A DNA stretch of 64,000 nucleotides from Azadirachta indica. Lineage: Eukaryota; Streptophyta; Magnoliopsida; Sapindales; Meliaceae. The notes under the pieces were generated by a model that did no database searches, was not told where the DNA came from, and was given only the letters and a program-made list of their open reading frames with translations. The translations under genes and the position numbers were made by a program. The stretch covers positions 1,046,966-1,110,965 of the forward strand of contig CM040446.1 of NCBI GenBank assembly GCA_022749755.1, written 5' to 3'. This document shows, one piece after another, positions 37,405 to 50,111 of this stretch (the first letter of the stretch is position 1; each line of letters begins with the position of its first letter).

Positions 37405-40400
37405 AAAAAATGGTCGTAAGTGGCATAATTTTGAAGTCAATATTTGTTTTATGCTTATAAAGTTCTCATGTTTCATAACTATCAATTTTAAAAACGAAAA
37501 AAAAAAAGAATTAGTCAAAAAAAAAACCCACCTGAAGATTGTTTAGGTTTCAAGAGACTAAAAAAAAACCATGACTGGAAACAAATATATATCAATCCAA
37601 CGAAAAGTCAAAACTTGTTCAAAGCACTTGAAAGTAGCTTTCGTTTTATGTTTTCTGCAAAGCTACTTCTGGGGAAAGCACTTTCAGAAATTTTCATAAG
37701 AAATTTTACCTACTTATATCCCGTACCAAGTAAATTCAGAACATAATCACAATATATCATAGTCATATTTCATACCCAGATCAAAGAAACCAGTACTTTA
37801 GTTGCTTCACAAGAATTGCTCATAATCTGAGAAGAAGGACAATCATTATCTCACAACTTATCATTCATTCTCTTTTGTTCTCAAAATACAAGCAACCCAG
37901 TTGATCAAAATCTCTATTTAATCAAAAACAAGAACATTAAAATATCATAGAGCATAAGAATACCTCTCAGAAGTTAATACGCCAAGCAGACTGGCTTCAC
38001 CGCAAAGCGTGAGGAGTGAAGTGAGTATGATAAATACTTGGCACATTGCTGCTTCTGCCGCTACAACTTGTACCGTGGAGGTAGATGTTAGGGATAGTGC
38101 TCTAAAAGCATGTGACTTGTACATTATTGAAATAAATAAAATTAACATTTCTTTATACTTAATTATATTTATATTTAATATCAGAAAAATGTTAATTTAT
38201 TTATGTATCTATAATCTTAGTATATATAAGTGTTATATATACAAGAGTATTAAGATTATGGATAATAAACTGAAATAGTTCGTATTAAATTAATTAAAAT
38301 TGGGTTGCAGTCCACTAACATTAAGAATGTGATAGTTTTATCCGGACTGTCAATGTAATAACATTATGGTGGAGGCACTTTATATAATATGATTATATAA
38401 GACTGGACCATATATAATTTGAATTCTCATATGAATTTCGTTACTAACTGAGAATTCAAATAATGTCAATAGATAATCATATATAGATCAATCTTAATTC
38501 TGAATAGTCATAAACTTATGTTTATATTATTAAATCTTTTGAGTTACTTGTTGAGATTTGTTCTAATACAAGATCAACACTCGTATTTTAGAGATTTAAT
38601 AAGATAAAGAGTTGAGAGTTGAGAATATGACATACAGATATTAAATTCATTCCTTCCTATTAGAGGTCAGAAAAATAGTTCCCTTAAGTGTTAATCTTAA
38701 AATTGAATAGTTTGAGCGTTCAATTTATAATTAGTTTATAAATTAACTGTTAAATGAAAAATTAATGAAATTTAAGGATAAAGATATAATTAGTAAGATA
38801 TTTTTAAATAAATATCTTTTATTAATATACAAATAATTTAATTTAAAAAATTAAATAGATAAATTCTCATAGAAATATTTATCCTCCTCATCATTTCTTT
38901 TAAATATTAATTTTGAATTAATTAGAATTTTCTTCTACTAGAACTTGTTTTACAAAATTCAATTAATTAATAAATGTTATTAATTAATTAATTTGATTTA
39001 AATTAAAATTGTTTTAATTTAAATACTACGCCTATTAGGATTATTTTATATATTTAATTAATTAATAAGTGTTATTAATTAATTAAATTACTTTAATTCT
39101 ATTATAATTAAAATTGTTTTAGTTAAAATAGAAGTGATATAAAAAAAAAGGTGGAAATTCGGTAGCAATAAAAAAAAAAAGAGTTTTCTTTTTTAATGTA
39201 TACTACAAAAAAAACTAATTTTTTTCAAGATCACCGTTCTATTAAAATAGAAATCCATTCTTCTTTTTCTAGCTAATAGTAAAGGATTGGTTTGAAAATC
39301 ATTGATGAAAAAAAAACTTACAGCAAAAACATTTTAAAAGTATTAAGAGATATCTTTTTCATTTTTTATTTTTATTTTTATTAAAATTGTATATTAATAT
39401 AAATTTTTTTAATTCTTCTACCTTAATTTTCTGTTATTTATTTGATAAAATTTTTTAACAGTAGATTGAGTCATAATCATTAGAGAAAGTAGTCAAAGAA
39501 TAAACATTATTTCTTTTAGCCACATACTGTGGAGAAAATCAATATTCTGTTAATGATTATGAGGTGTTAGTTAAAAGGGCCTGCAACCAGAATCAACCAA
39601 CCATAAATCACCTCCTGCGTTTCCATTTCGGTTTTATAATATATTTAGATAATAACATTACAGTCCTTATTCTTTTTTGTTCTACAAATATAGATATATA
39701 ATTTTTTATTTGTATAAAATATATCTTTCAGTCACCTCACAAAAATTTTTACTTAATTGTCAAGTTCTGTACTCATATTTTCCTGGATTTCTTTAGTAAA
39801 ATGGACAAATTATGTCCTAATCTATGAACTAAATATTACTACAAATTAATAAATTATGTTTTTATGTGAGGCGTTACTATATCAATTGTAAGATTAATTT
39901 AGTTATTTAGTGAGATCAATAGCTTATTCCTTATTTATTACTTAAAATATTTTCACTATTATAAAAGTCGGTAATAATTAACGAGAATGTCTGTTACTTC
40001 TAGTTTTTAAATTGATGCGTCATTATTTTTATATTTTTTAATATTTTATTATCTTTTTTAAATTCTACTTTTTAAATTAATACATCATTATTTTTATTTT
40101 TTTAATATTTTAATATTTTTTAAATTTAAATTTAAATTTTTAATATTTTTTATTTTATTATTTTATAAACTAAATAAATTGAAAGATAAAATAAAAAAAA
40201 TATAATATTAAAAAGATAATAAAGTATAATCTCAAAAATAGGAAGTAACGAGTATTCTCCCTAATAATTACTTTATGAAATTATTGTATATAAACTAATA
40301 CGAATTATTTTTATTTAAAAAATATCAATTATTTTACTTTTGAAATTTATCATTGTTGCCGAAGATTTACCAGACAGCGACTTATATAAATATCAGGTGT

Positions 40401-41578
40401 TGTAAAGGAATATAAGAGACAAAAAAGTAATTAGGGAGAAAATCAAATTAATAATTATCCGTTGTTCTATCATAAAAGCTCTTAAATAATTTTCAAGAGA
40501 AATTCAAATATTACCTTAAAGAATCAAATAAAAAAAATTGATATGAAAATCTAATTACTTATTTTTTTTTTTACATTTGTTAAATTCATGAAAGATCTTC
40601 TCTTAACTTATGTTTGGAAGATTTTCATTAGGAAACTAACCTTATTTCCATTTATTTTCTTTTAGAAATAATTTTCAAAAAACAGGGGGACTGTGGTTAG
40701 ATATAAAAAAATTTTGGGTCAACAATGATAATATATTTTTAGTACCCAATATTAAAAATATGTCCTGAAATATATATTTCCATTATCAAGCGTATCTGAT
40801 CTCTCATGAAATATGTTATCTGCTGTGATTACGGGAGTTTTAAATTATAAGTTTTGTCGCTTTTTTTGGTTATTAGTTAAACTGGTCTCCAAACATTGGT
40901 GTCATCATAAGTGAAATCAAGTCCACTGCTCCGCATACTCCACAAATTGTATTTTTTTTTTTAAAAGCAAAAACATAAGATTTCGCCACTCGGGCAAAGC
41001 CAGTGGTCTAGCCTAAGGCCTATTTTTTAATTATGAAAAATAATAACTATCATATTTGTGAGGTCTATTGTATTTCAATATAGATAATTTTTTTTTACAC
41101 ATAAAAGTAAGATATCACTTAAATTGAATGAAAATATTTGAACAATGGTATATACGATTTCATCATAAATTTTCATTAAATTTTTTATATAATATTAGTA
41201 GGTTGTACATGTATATAATATTAAAAGAAAACACAAGATTTCATGTCATAAAAAGAGAGATTATAGCATCATATATATATATATATATATATATGCTACA
41301 AAGATTAATTACAATAAATAATGAGACAAATCTTAAATCTAGAAAAATAAAAGAAATTGTTATTAATTAAGACAATCAGTAATTAGTTATTTACATTTTC
41401 ACCCTTTTTCATAGGTTTTCTACGATTTGAGACCACTAACGTTTGTTTATCTTTCATTATAAACCCCTCCTGGAAACACTTACCCAATTGAATAAAGTTG
41501 GGAACACTATACCCAATTGGTATTTCATTAAAGTTGAAATTTACTTCCATTGACCACACGACGACTTTAACAAGTAAG
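37405..41578. repeat. 3.1-kb segmental repeat, copy 3 (diverged, interrupted by solo LTR)
   Basis: The left part, 37405 to about 38045, is almost identical to copy 2. A solo LTR (38086-39460) then interrupts it. The right part, 39466-41578, is recognisably homologous to copies 1 and 2 but much more diverged. It has indels, lacks the MITE and has its own (AT)n tract near 41271. It ends at cacacgacgactttaac. Confidence 0.85.
38086..39460. mobile_element. Solo LTR of an LTR retrotransposon
   Basis: The element begins tgttagggatagtgctc and ends ttttttaaca, so it has the TGTTA...TAACA ends of an LTR. It is flanked on both sides by the 5-bp duplication GTAGA (38081-38085 and 39461-39465). There is no internal gag-pol, primer-binding site or second LTR nearby, so the 1375 bp are best read as a solo LTR left by LTR-LTR recombination. 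A Ty1-copia origin is a guess. Internally an AT-rich block of about 100 bp (38951 onward) is repeated. Confidence 0.82.
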
Positions 41579-42435
41579 AACGTACTAATTCGACATTATC
41601 ATCCACGAAATCAATAGTTAAAAGAAAAAATTAAAAAAAATTAGTCTCGGGTGTATTTAGCATGAATTGGTCATTATGCAGCGCCGGTTGGGAAGGCCAA
41701 TCCAAAAGGAAACGTAAATCAGGCCTGGATTTTGGGCCCACCTTTTACGGGTCGGAATGTCACAATCCATAAAAAGATTACCCGAAACAAGGTTCCGGAA
41801 GATCCTCCAATCTCCCTCCCATGGGTCGACTGCTCCGCTCCACCCGCCTCCCGCCACACGCAATTCGGTTACTGTAGAAAATTGAATCCCAATTTTGATT
41901 AGTGTAGAAAATCTCCCATTCGGAACCGTAATTTACTAATTTAATAATAACAATTAGTTAAAAAATAAACAATAACGTATTAAAATTAAATAACATAACG
42001 GTTCTAATTTATTGCATAACTACAAAAAGGTATAATTTGTTCTTTCCCTACATATCCCTACGGGTGGAACAACTAGCATACAAGTGTACAGTGAGGATCC
42101 ATGTGAAATTAAAATAATATATTTTGAAATTTTATGATTGTGTGAAAATTTAGGGATCTGGATGTTATTATTCTACCCAGAAAGCGGGTCAATGCAAGCG
42201 GAGACTCGATTCTTAATTTAATATATCTCTCGCTTTGCTTGCTTCAATTTCTGCAACCTACGCGAAACTTCCCGAAAAAAAGGAGCATTCAATCCGATTT
42301 TTCTCTGCTGTCCTTCACCCTCTCCGCCGCCGCCTTCAATTATTACATCAATTATCAGGAGTTCAAAGTCGTTTTTGACGTTATAATAATTAAACTAAAT
42401 TAAATAAATTTTATTGGAATAAATTTGTGTGTAAA
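41579..42435 (+). promoter_or_regulatory. Upstream region of the Aha1-like gene with heat-shock element
   Basis: A perfect three-unit heat-shock element, gaaacttcccgaa (GAA-nn-TTC-nn-GAA), lies at 42264-42276, 160 bp before the ATG. A TATA-like ttaatatatct lies near 42219-42229. Depending on the true transcription start, the element may sit in the leader rather than upstream. The region 41640-41880 is less AT-rich but holds no supported gene. Confidence 0.55.
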
Positions 42436-45400
42436 ATGGAGAACGGCGGAGGAGTTGTGTCGGCCGGGAAGGAACAGCAAGGAGCGTCGTACACGTACTG
42501 GGTGAGAGAAGCCACGCCAGATGCGGCGCCTTTACCTGTTCCGAAAAAGCTATCTCAAGATGATGTTCTCTCCGACCAATCCAAGCCCGCCACTCTCGGT
42601 TCCGTCTGGAATCGGGTACTCTTTTTCGCTTTTTCTTTTTCTTTTAATTATTTTAACTTTTACTATTTATAATCCAATAATTAATTATTATTAATTTGCA
42701 TATCAATAATTAATTCTGTAAACAATTGCCATTGTTTAAGGTAGATCCAGTATGAAAATTGGATTGTTTTTCTTCCGAGAAAATAAGGAAAAAGGGTTTA
42801 ATGTACATAAAATGTTTTGTCAATCTAGAAGGCTGTTAAAGTGGAGTTTTTGTATCATTTAGCTGCATATTCTGCAGGTGAATCTTTGTATTGGTAATGT
42901 CTTTCGTCTTTTAAGTTGAGGATTCTAACGTTTTAATCCATGTTATACATTTCAAATCAGCTTTTATTTGCTTTTTGTAAAGCTTTCTTGAAGTTTGATT
43001 TAATTTGGGTTAAAAAATGTGTATCAATTGCTTGTATCTTGTGTGAATATGTACATAGCAGACATCTACTTGGAGTATATTCTTTCTGCAAAGGGTTAGT
43101 GTCAAATTCATAGCATTGGAAGGGAGTAATCTGACTATTAATCATGATCAGGATTTAATGGCTGTTTCGAGCAGTTATGAGGCTTGGGTTTTGGCAACAC
43201 AAAAATGAAATGTTAATTATATTTAAAATATTATTGGATCTGGTGTCTTTACGGTTAGTACTTAGATGCATCTTGGACACAAAGTTATGTGACTTTTCTG
43301 TGTGACAGTCTGGGCATCTTTAAGCACATATACCTCCATTTGCATGTAAAGTTTGTGGAGGAACTTGCAATTTTGCAATATATGTAGGACTTGCTGCATT
43401 CTCATTCTCTATGTGTGTGTTAAATATATAATATGTATTATCATTGTTGTATTCTTTTCTTGCAACCTTAGGAAGCTAGTTGGTATTGGTCTTCAGAGTG
43501 GACAAGATTCAAACAATCTACTTGTTAATCTGACTAGTTTTACGAGTTCTTTGTAAGTCAAATACTGGACCTTGTGTAGTTGTGTCTTATGCATAACTAG
43601 TTGTAGTATTCAGGCTATGAAAATCTTCATGTGGGTGAATGTTTCCAATAACCTTCAGTTGAAGTTCCAGTTGGTTGTTATCAACTAAGATTTTTTTCAG
43701 GATTTACATATCAGTTGCTTATCTGTGGTTGTATGGCTTTATTCTGTGTAGGCTGGAACGTGGGAGGAGAAAAACCTTAATAGGTGGGCAAGCGATAGAA
43801 TCAAGGTTCGTTTGTAAACTAACTAGTAAGCGTTTTCTGTTTCTAATTATTGAAGCAACAATTGGACTTCCTTTTTTCTTTTTGGTCCAAAGGACTTCCT
43901 TTCTTATTGTTAAACCTTATATATGTCTTGGCCAGGTGTCACTGCTGTAGTTCATTTTGTATTTTTATCTGTGTGGTCAGTTATTTCAATTTTTTTCTTA
44001 TTTTTTGCTTTATTGCCTTTTGATTTCACAGGAGTTGCTTACATCAATGGGCTCCTTGGAGTTCACTCGGGGCAAGGCAGAAATAACGGACGTTTCAAAT
44101 TGTGTTGGTGATGTGAGTTCTTCTAGCATGTAGTTAATACTTCAAGATTACTGATTCTTCCAGCTTCTTTGTGATGCTTTTTATTGCAATGGATTTTGTT
44201 TTTTTTTTTTAGTTTTTATCATAAAATATTAACTTCTTTCCACTCTTTCTATTTTGGTGGCTTAACTGGTTTTAAAAATGTAAGATTTAGGAGTGCAGGA
44301 TCTTATTTTGTGGCAAAGTGAAGTTTGGTTAGATCAGAAGTCCATGGTCATAGAATTTTGGGTCAGATAGTGGTTTCATCTAATTTTAAAATGAACTTTC
44401 TTTAATTTTTTTCCCCTCATTGGAGAAAGGCATTAAGCTTTGAATGATTTCAGTTCTTTTTAAGCGAATTTGCTAATTTGCTGCTTACTCTTTCGTGAAC
44501 ATCATCCTGTTACTCTGCATTTGCTAATTTTATGGTTTCTTTAGTTGTGTTGGATAAGTACCTTATTGGAAGGCAAAGTACCTTATAGAAGGCATGATTT
44601 AAATTTATTGTTCTGTATAGCTTTTTTTTTTTTTAAAATTATGTTTAACACCCGTTTTGACTGGTGGTGACTACTTTTCTTTAATTTCATCTTTTGTTTA
44701 CTGAATGCATGATTGTTGACTGAACAGGCTTTCTTAGTGACCGTTCGAAATAAAAAAAAACGGGTTGGCTACACCTATGAATTGACATTGAAAGTTAAAG
44801 GTAAACATGCATGTGTAGTGTTCTCATTTCCTCTTTTCAATTTTGTATGTTCTGTGTTGATTTAAATGAAATGTAAATGGAATCAGGAGAGTGGATCATC
44901 AAAGACGAGAATAAAATTTTGAAGGGCCACATAGATATCCCAGAATTCTCATTTGGGGAGCTGGATGACTTGCAGGTAATTGTATATCCATTTTACTGTG
45001 TTGAAGTAAAATAGAAACATATCACATAATGTGGAAAAGTTCTTTTATCCACAATGTCAGATCTCAATGTCTTACGAGTTGATCAGATTTTGTGTATGAC
45101 ATGTATTTGGGTGACTCTGCCTTAAATTTTAGCATCTTATTCTTCATTCAATTTTAGCTTGTAAAACTCATAAAGGATTGTGCTTATTATGTCTGTGCCA
45201 TTTTTGTTTGTAGATTAGGAGAAGAGGATTAGATGGCCCTCTAAAATTTGTTGATAAATTCTGAGATCAGTTTAAAATACAAAGATAATTGTCTCATTGT
45301 ATTTTAAATAGAATGCATGGGGCTCTTTCTAAATTTAAAAAGGGTTCCAAGTTAGCTTTGAATTTGACTGGAAAACTATTCATGAATAGCATAGTCAAAT

Positions 45401-45643
45401 TTTTACATCATAAATTGAACATATGAAAATATTTTGTTGGCATGCATGAAGAGACAAGGACTGGCCTTGCCACATGTAGATAATTTTGTTACCGTTTTGA
45501 TGTTGTAGATGCAAGTCCAGCTTAGTGAAGACAAAGATCTTTCAAAAGAAGATAAGCTGCAGATCAATCAAGATTTGAAACTGTTTTTGCAGCCTGTTCG
45601 TGAAAAGCTGCTCCAGTTTGAGCAGGAACTGAAGGATAGGTAG
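42436..45643 (+). CDS. Aha1 N-terminal-domain protein (Hsp90 co-chaperone)
   Basis: Six exons: 42436-42615, 43752-43805, 44032-44112, 44728-44800, 44887-44975 and 45509-45643. All have GT-AG borders and matching phases, giving 203 residues. After a 60-residue leader (rich in polar residues, YTYWVREATPDAAPLPVPKK) comes the Aha1_N fold: WNRAGTWEEKNLNRWASDRI, a strand region with KAEITDVSNCVGDAFLVTVR, GYTYELTLKVKGEW and PEFSFGELDD, then a C-terminal helix. Proteins with this domain bind the middle domain of Hsp90 and stimulate its ATPase. The usual second half (the AHSA1/START-like domain of 350-residue Aha1) is absent, as in the short plant form at Arabidopsis At5g58110. It is likely cytosolic, and possibly heat-inducible given the upstream element. 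It is divergent from the transporter array. Confidence 0.9.
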
Positions 45644-47741
45644 GAAGGTGGCAGTGTTGGGGTTATCTTCAATGGAAACCCTGTGTTAAACTAAAACTGT
45701 ATTATGCAATTCAGTTCTTGTTTGCACACATTGGAAGATTAATTATTAGCAAGTATTTACTCCAATTCTTGTACTGGCCAACATGAGATAATCAAGAAAG
45801 AGACAGCTTTTTTTTTTATGTACTTCACTAATTAGGGGATTGACCGAACTTGACATACGTTTGTCTTCTGAATGTGGTATTGATGAAATTCTTATGATAC
45901 ATTCCTGTTTTCAGGATTTCTATTTTTCCTTAATTCTTTAGACTCAAATATTTTTAGTGGAAGTAATGATTTTTTGCAGGCGTTAACTATGGAGCATGGT
46001 GGAATTTGAAGATTCTTCTTGAGTTGAATCCATTAGGATTTGTTTGGTTTGACATTTTAAGTAGAACTTTTGGAAATTGAAAGTCATCCGAATTAGGTAC
46101 TTCTGTTTACATGTATCCTCGATGCCCGAGAATTCTTGCACATCTAAGAGCATTAAAATTGAGGAGAATAAGGTCCATAAGTAACTGTATAAACTTTTGC
46201 GTATGGAAGCTTCTTTCTGTTCGTAGTTTTCAAGGTGCAGATCTTGTATCTATTAGGAAATCAATCATTCATAAAGCCATTCATAACTGTGGATTTTATA
46301 ACCATAAAAAAAATTTATATTAAATTCTATACTAAAAATTTTCATGTAAAATAAAAAATTAATTATCTAAAAAATATTACCTAGTACATAACACTCAATT
46401 ATCGAATGAGTTAGACTAGAATTTCATATATTTAAAAAAAGTGTATCACTATGTCCGTTGCATTTGTTTTGTGCAGAGAAAAGGGGTAATAATATTCAAC
46501 GCCCTTCAATTTTATGATTTTCTAGATCATAATATGTTTGTCCATTCATATTTTATGAATATCTACTTATTGAATATGTAATATTACATTATTGTAGTTA
46601 GGGATCTACTAGAAACTTATATATGTAAATATACTCGCTATTATAGCCCGATCCAAAAATCTGCATTCAAGACTGAATTTTTTTTTTTATTTTACTCTTT
46701 TTGCTTATAAAAAGAGAAATCTATTCTATATTAACAAAAAAAAGAATCTAGCCCATGTTTTGAAGTGAGTTTATGGATGGCTAATTAGAGAATTTTAATT
46801 AGAGCCTCTTGTATTATTATTTGTAGTCACCTTTAATAGTATAAAGGATAATTTAGTCATCAACAAAAATAAAGGACTTATTACCACAAAAGGATAAATT
46901 ATGACTCCAAGGAAGAAATAAATAAAAAGTAGGGACTCAAATGCTATTATCAAATAAATGGAAAGAGCGGGCATTTTCTTTGTTTTTGTAGGATGGTAAA
47001 TGGCGGGAGGGCAGAAGACAAGAGGCCAGCTGATACAAATGAGGAGAGACAGAGACAGAGACAGAGAATCCTCATCGTGTTTAATCTTGTAGGATCAGAT
47101 GGGAGGTGGATACTGAGTTGCCCGGAAACATATTCACTCTCAAAGTTTGATAACTTTAGCTGTAGATTCATTCAATAAACCCATGAATCAAGCTATCTGA
47201 AGGTTCTTCTCTCATCTTCCTACCAGTCTTTCTTTCTCTTTGTTCAATGCATGATCAACAAACATTATTACTATTAATTGATCTTTTACAAGTATTCAGC
47301 TCTGTATTTTGTGGGAATACAAATCAAAGCATGCAATGTAAGTGCTAGCGCTAACCCAAGACATTAGTCTCTGAATGGATAGATATATTTATATGCAGGC
47401 CAGGAATCCTGTTCAGGAATTTTGGATATTCAACCATCTATTGGATAATTTCTCCTCTAGTTTTATTCCCAATTCGCTAGAAATCAAGCTTAGTTCTCCG
47501 TAGCAATGCTTCTTAGTTGTGCTTGATTGTTTTATGCTTTTTATATTGATCTTAGTACTGTTACAATGAGTTGTTTGAGTGCATTTATATAAACTCACAT
47601 CGATCGTGAGCCGCTCTTGCTCAATAGCTGTGTTTGCGTTGCTGATCCTAAAATTTTCTTTCATAGTTGATAGAGCTTATGAATACTACCTGATAATCTG
47701 AAGACAAGTGAAATCCATAGCGATGCTTCCTTAAATGAAAG
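45644..47741. other. Spacer between Aha1-like and MYB-CC genes
   Basis: It contains the 3' UTR of the Aha1-like gene and, at its right end, the promoter and any untranslated exon of the MYB-CC gene. The middle (about 46300-46950) is AT-rich. An open frame with an EERQRQRQR run at about 46993-47178 resembles no known protein. No gene is supported. Confidence 0.45.
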
Positions 47742-47895
47742 TGAAAATCTGAAGGGAGTGATGGAAGCGAGTTATAATGGAACCTCCCCTGGTCATAATT
47801 TGAGTGCTGATGAGTCGAGCGCAAATCTGAATGGAGTGATGGAAGCAAGTTATGATGGAACCTCCCCTGGTCATAATTTGAGTGCTGATGAGTCG
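47742..47895 (+). repeat. 78-bp in-frame tandem duplication
   Basis: Unit 1 (47742-47819) and unit 2 (47820-47895) differ at a handful of bases. They encode two copies of MEASY(N/D)GTSPGHNLSADESS at the start of the MYB-CC protein. The period of 26 codons keeps the frame. Confidence 0.92.
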
Positions 47896-50111
47896 TCGAT
47901 AGGCCTATTTTCATTATCCAAAAACTCATCATTATCTGCTTTACTGTCACGGTCAAAAACCCCAAATTCCCTCCTCGAAGCATCCCTTTTCCAACCCTGG
48001 AAGTTCATTGCAAATCCTATGTCTTCCAGGTATTATATCCAAAATCCCAGGGAAGCTATTTTCCATAACAATTTATGTTTATCGTTAATTTCAAGAGACT
48101 CTGGAACCAATCAGCAGCTTATAAGCCCACCTTTGGTTCCATATAGAGTAGCATGTGATCATCAGAGCACTTTTCCTTTCCATCATCCCAATTTTAATCC
48201 ACCACTTCTTGGCGGAGATGCAACTACTACAAGTGACAAAGACAGCCCAGGAAACTTGATGGACTCGCTTAGTATGCCTGGAGAAAGTTCTGCAGGGTGT
48301 CAGGGTTCGGAATATGTGAAGGGTGGTTTGAGTTTAACAGAGCGACTGCAACTGCATCAATTATCTCAAGAGCTTGGCATTGCAAGTAATGATGTTGATA
48401 GTGGAAATTCCACGATTGATGTGAGTAGGAACCTCTCTATTAAAGTATTTCCACATGATTTGCTTAATGATATCAAAGTGAGGTGGACAACAGTAATCCA
48501 ACAATATGAATTTTGCATAACGTATCTTGTGTAAAATAGATTCTTCCTTGTGGATGCTGCTCATACTTTTTCAGAGTTCATGCAATTTATTGGTTCGCAT
48601 TGATTTCTTTACATAGCATGTTAACATTTGCTAATTTTCAGCACATATTGTAATCAGGAGATCTTTGAAGCACCACAATGTTTAGCAATCCCAATTAGCG
48701 AGGTGGACAGCAACAGAAACAACTTTTCTTCGATTGCTGGTGTACATGACTACATTCACCCAAGCCATCGGCATACGGAGCCTGCAGCTGTCCATAAGCA
48801 AAGGATTAGATGGACAACTGAGCTACATGAACTTTTCATAGATGCAGTTAACAAGCTTGGTGGTCCTGAGAGTGAGCCGAAAATATGATTATTCAATAAA
48901 GTTACAGATTACAATCTATGTATGACTTTACTATCTTTACTCTGAACTCAGGTGCAACCCCAAAAGGTATTTTAATGCTAATGGATGTTGAGGGCTTGAA
49001 CATCTACCATGTCAAGAGCCATTTGCAGGTAATTTATCTATTCAAACTTGTACAAAAGTTCAGCAATGTATACCCATTGATGTGCATGAGTGGCGTGATT
49101 TGCAGAAATATCGACATGCCAAGAACTTTCCAGAGATCAAGCAAGGTAAATAATCACTATGAGATGAAATTTATGCTAATGCAATATGCATATTTACTTT
49201 ATCAATCAGCCTAGTTGCTGCTCAATTGTAATACAGAATGCAGATTCAATGTCAAGTAACTCCATAACTGCTTCGAGATTATGGCTTTTTATTTTTCCTA
49301 TAGAATTTTTGGAATGCTTTCCATATTGACTTTGTTCTGTTTTTTGATTCTAGCAAGTAGCATTGAACTCTTGCATTTTGATGATAGTGAACTTTGACAT
49401 TATTCTTTACCTGCATCAAACTTTTGCTGTTTAGACAAAAGGACTCTCAGCTCGGTCGGAAAGAAGCAACTGTCAGCCAGCAATGATATTGATGCACCTA
49501 TTAAAAGGTCAACTTCCTATAGTTTGCATTTCTCCTCATTGATTGACTCACCAACGTGAGGCGATCCTTTTGTGGCAGGAAGGAAGTAGTAGAAACACTG
49601 CACCTGCAAATTGAAGTTCAGAGACAGCTACATGAACAGCTCAAGGTGTGCTTACCATAATTTTGCAAGTTTACTGGTTGAATAGTTCTTCATGAAGCCA
49701 GGAACTACAACTCAGGCACATCTCTAGAGATACACGTCGATATTTCCATTATTCTAAACTGTTCCATCTCATTTGCCCCAACACAGATGATATTGTTCTA
49801 TTGTGGTTTGTGGTTTTGTGCAGGCTCAAAAACTTCTTCAATTACGAATAGAGCAGCAAGGTGAGTACTTGAGAAAGCTTATGGAAGAACGTGAAAAAGG
49901 TGGCAGCAGCTTGTTCTCAATCCATGATTTACCTTCATTCATCAACTCAAGGCCAGAATCTGAAGTTCCCCTCCTATCTCTCCATCCTGATACTTCAGCT
50001 GAACAAGTGGAATCCAACAGTGATAGTTCATCCTCCCAATCAAAGAATAAAGCCTCTATTGCTTTTGAATGCGAACAACCAAAATGCCAGAAACGACTAC
50101 GACAAGATTAA
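47761..50111 (+). CDS. MYB-CC (GARP, PHR1-like) transcription factor
   Basis: Seven exons: 47761-48420, 48658-48871, 48952-49028, 49106-49145, 49435-49507, 49579-49645 and 49824-50111, giving 472 residues in consistent phase. The single MYB-like (GARP) DNA-binding domain spans about residues 267-320, from KQRIRWTTELHELFIDAVNK to GLNIYHVKSHLQKYR. The MYB-CC coiled coil with its VQRQLHEQL signature spans about 360-405. The N-terminal half is Ser-rich with a TERLQLHQLSQELGI motif near 200. The C-terminus is acidic and Ser-rich. This family includes PHR1 and PHL proteins, which bind P1BS-type sites as dimers in the nucleus; phosphate-response function here is inference only. The frame is open upstream to 47683 without an ATG, so 47761 is the first usable start, unless an upstream exon adds residues. 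Confidence 0.88.

Noticed and set aside
38951..39130. Tandem AT-rich block as an independent element
   Set aside because: It lies wholly inside the solo LTR bounded by GTAGA duplications.
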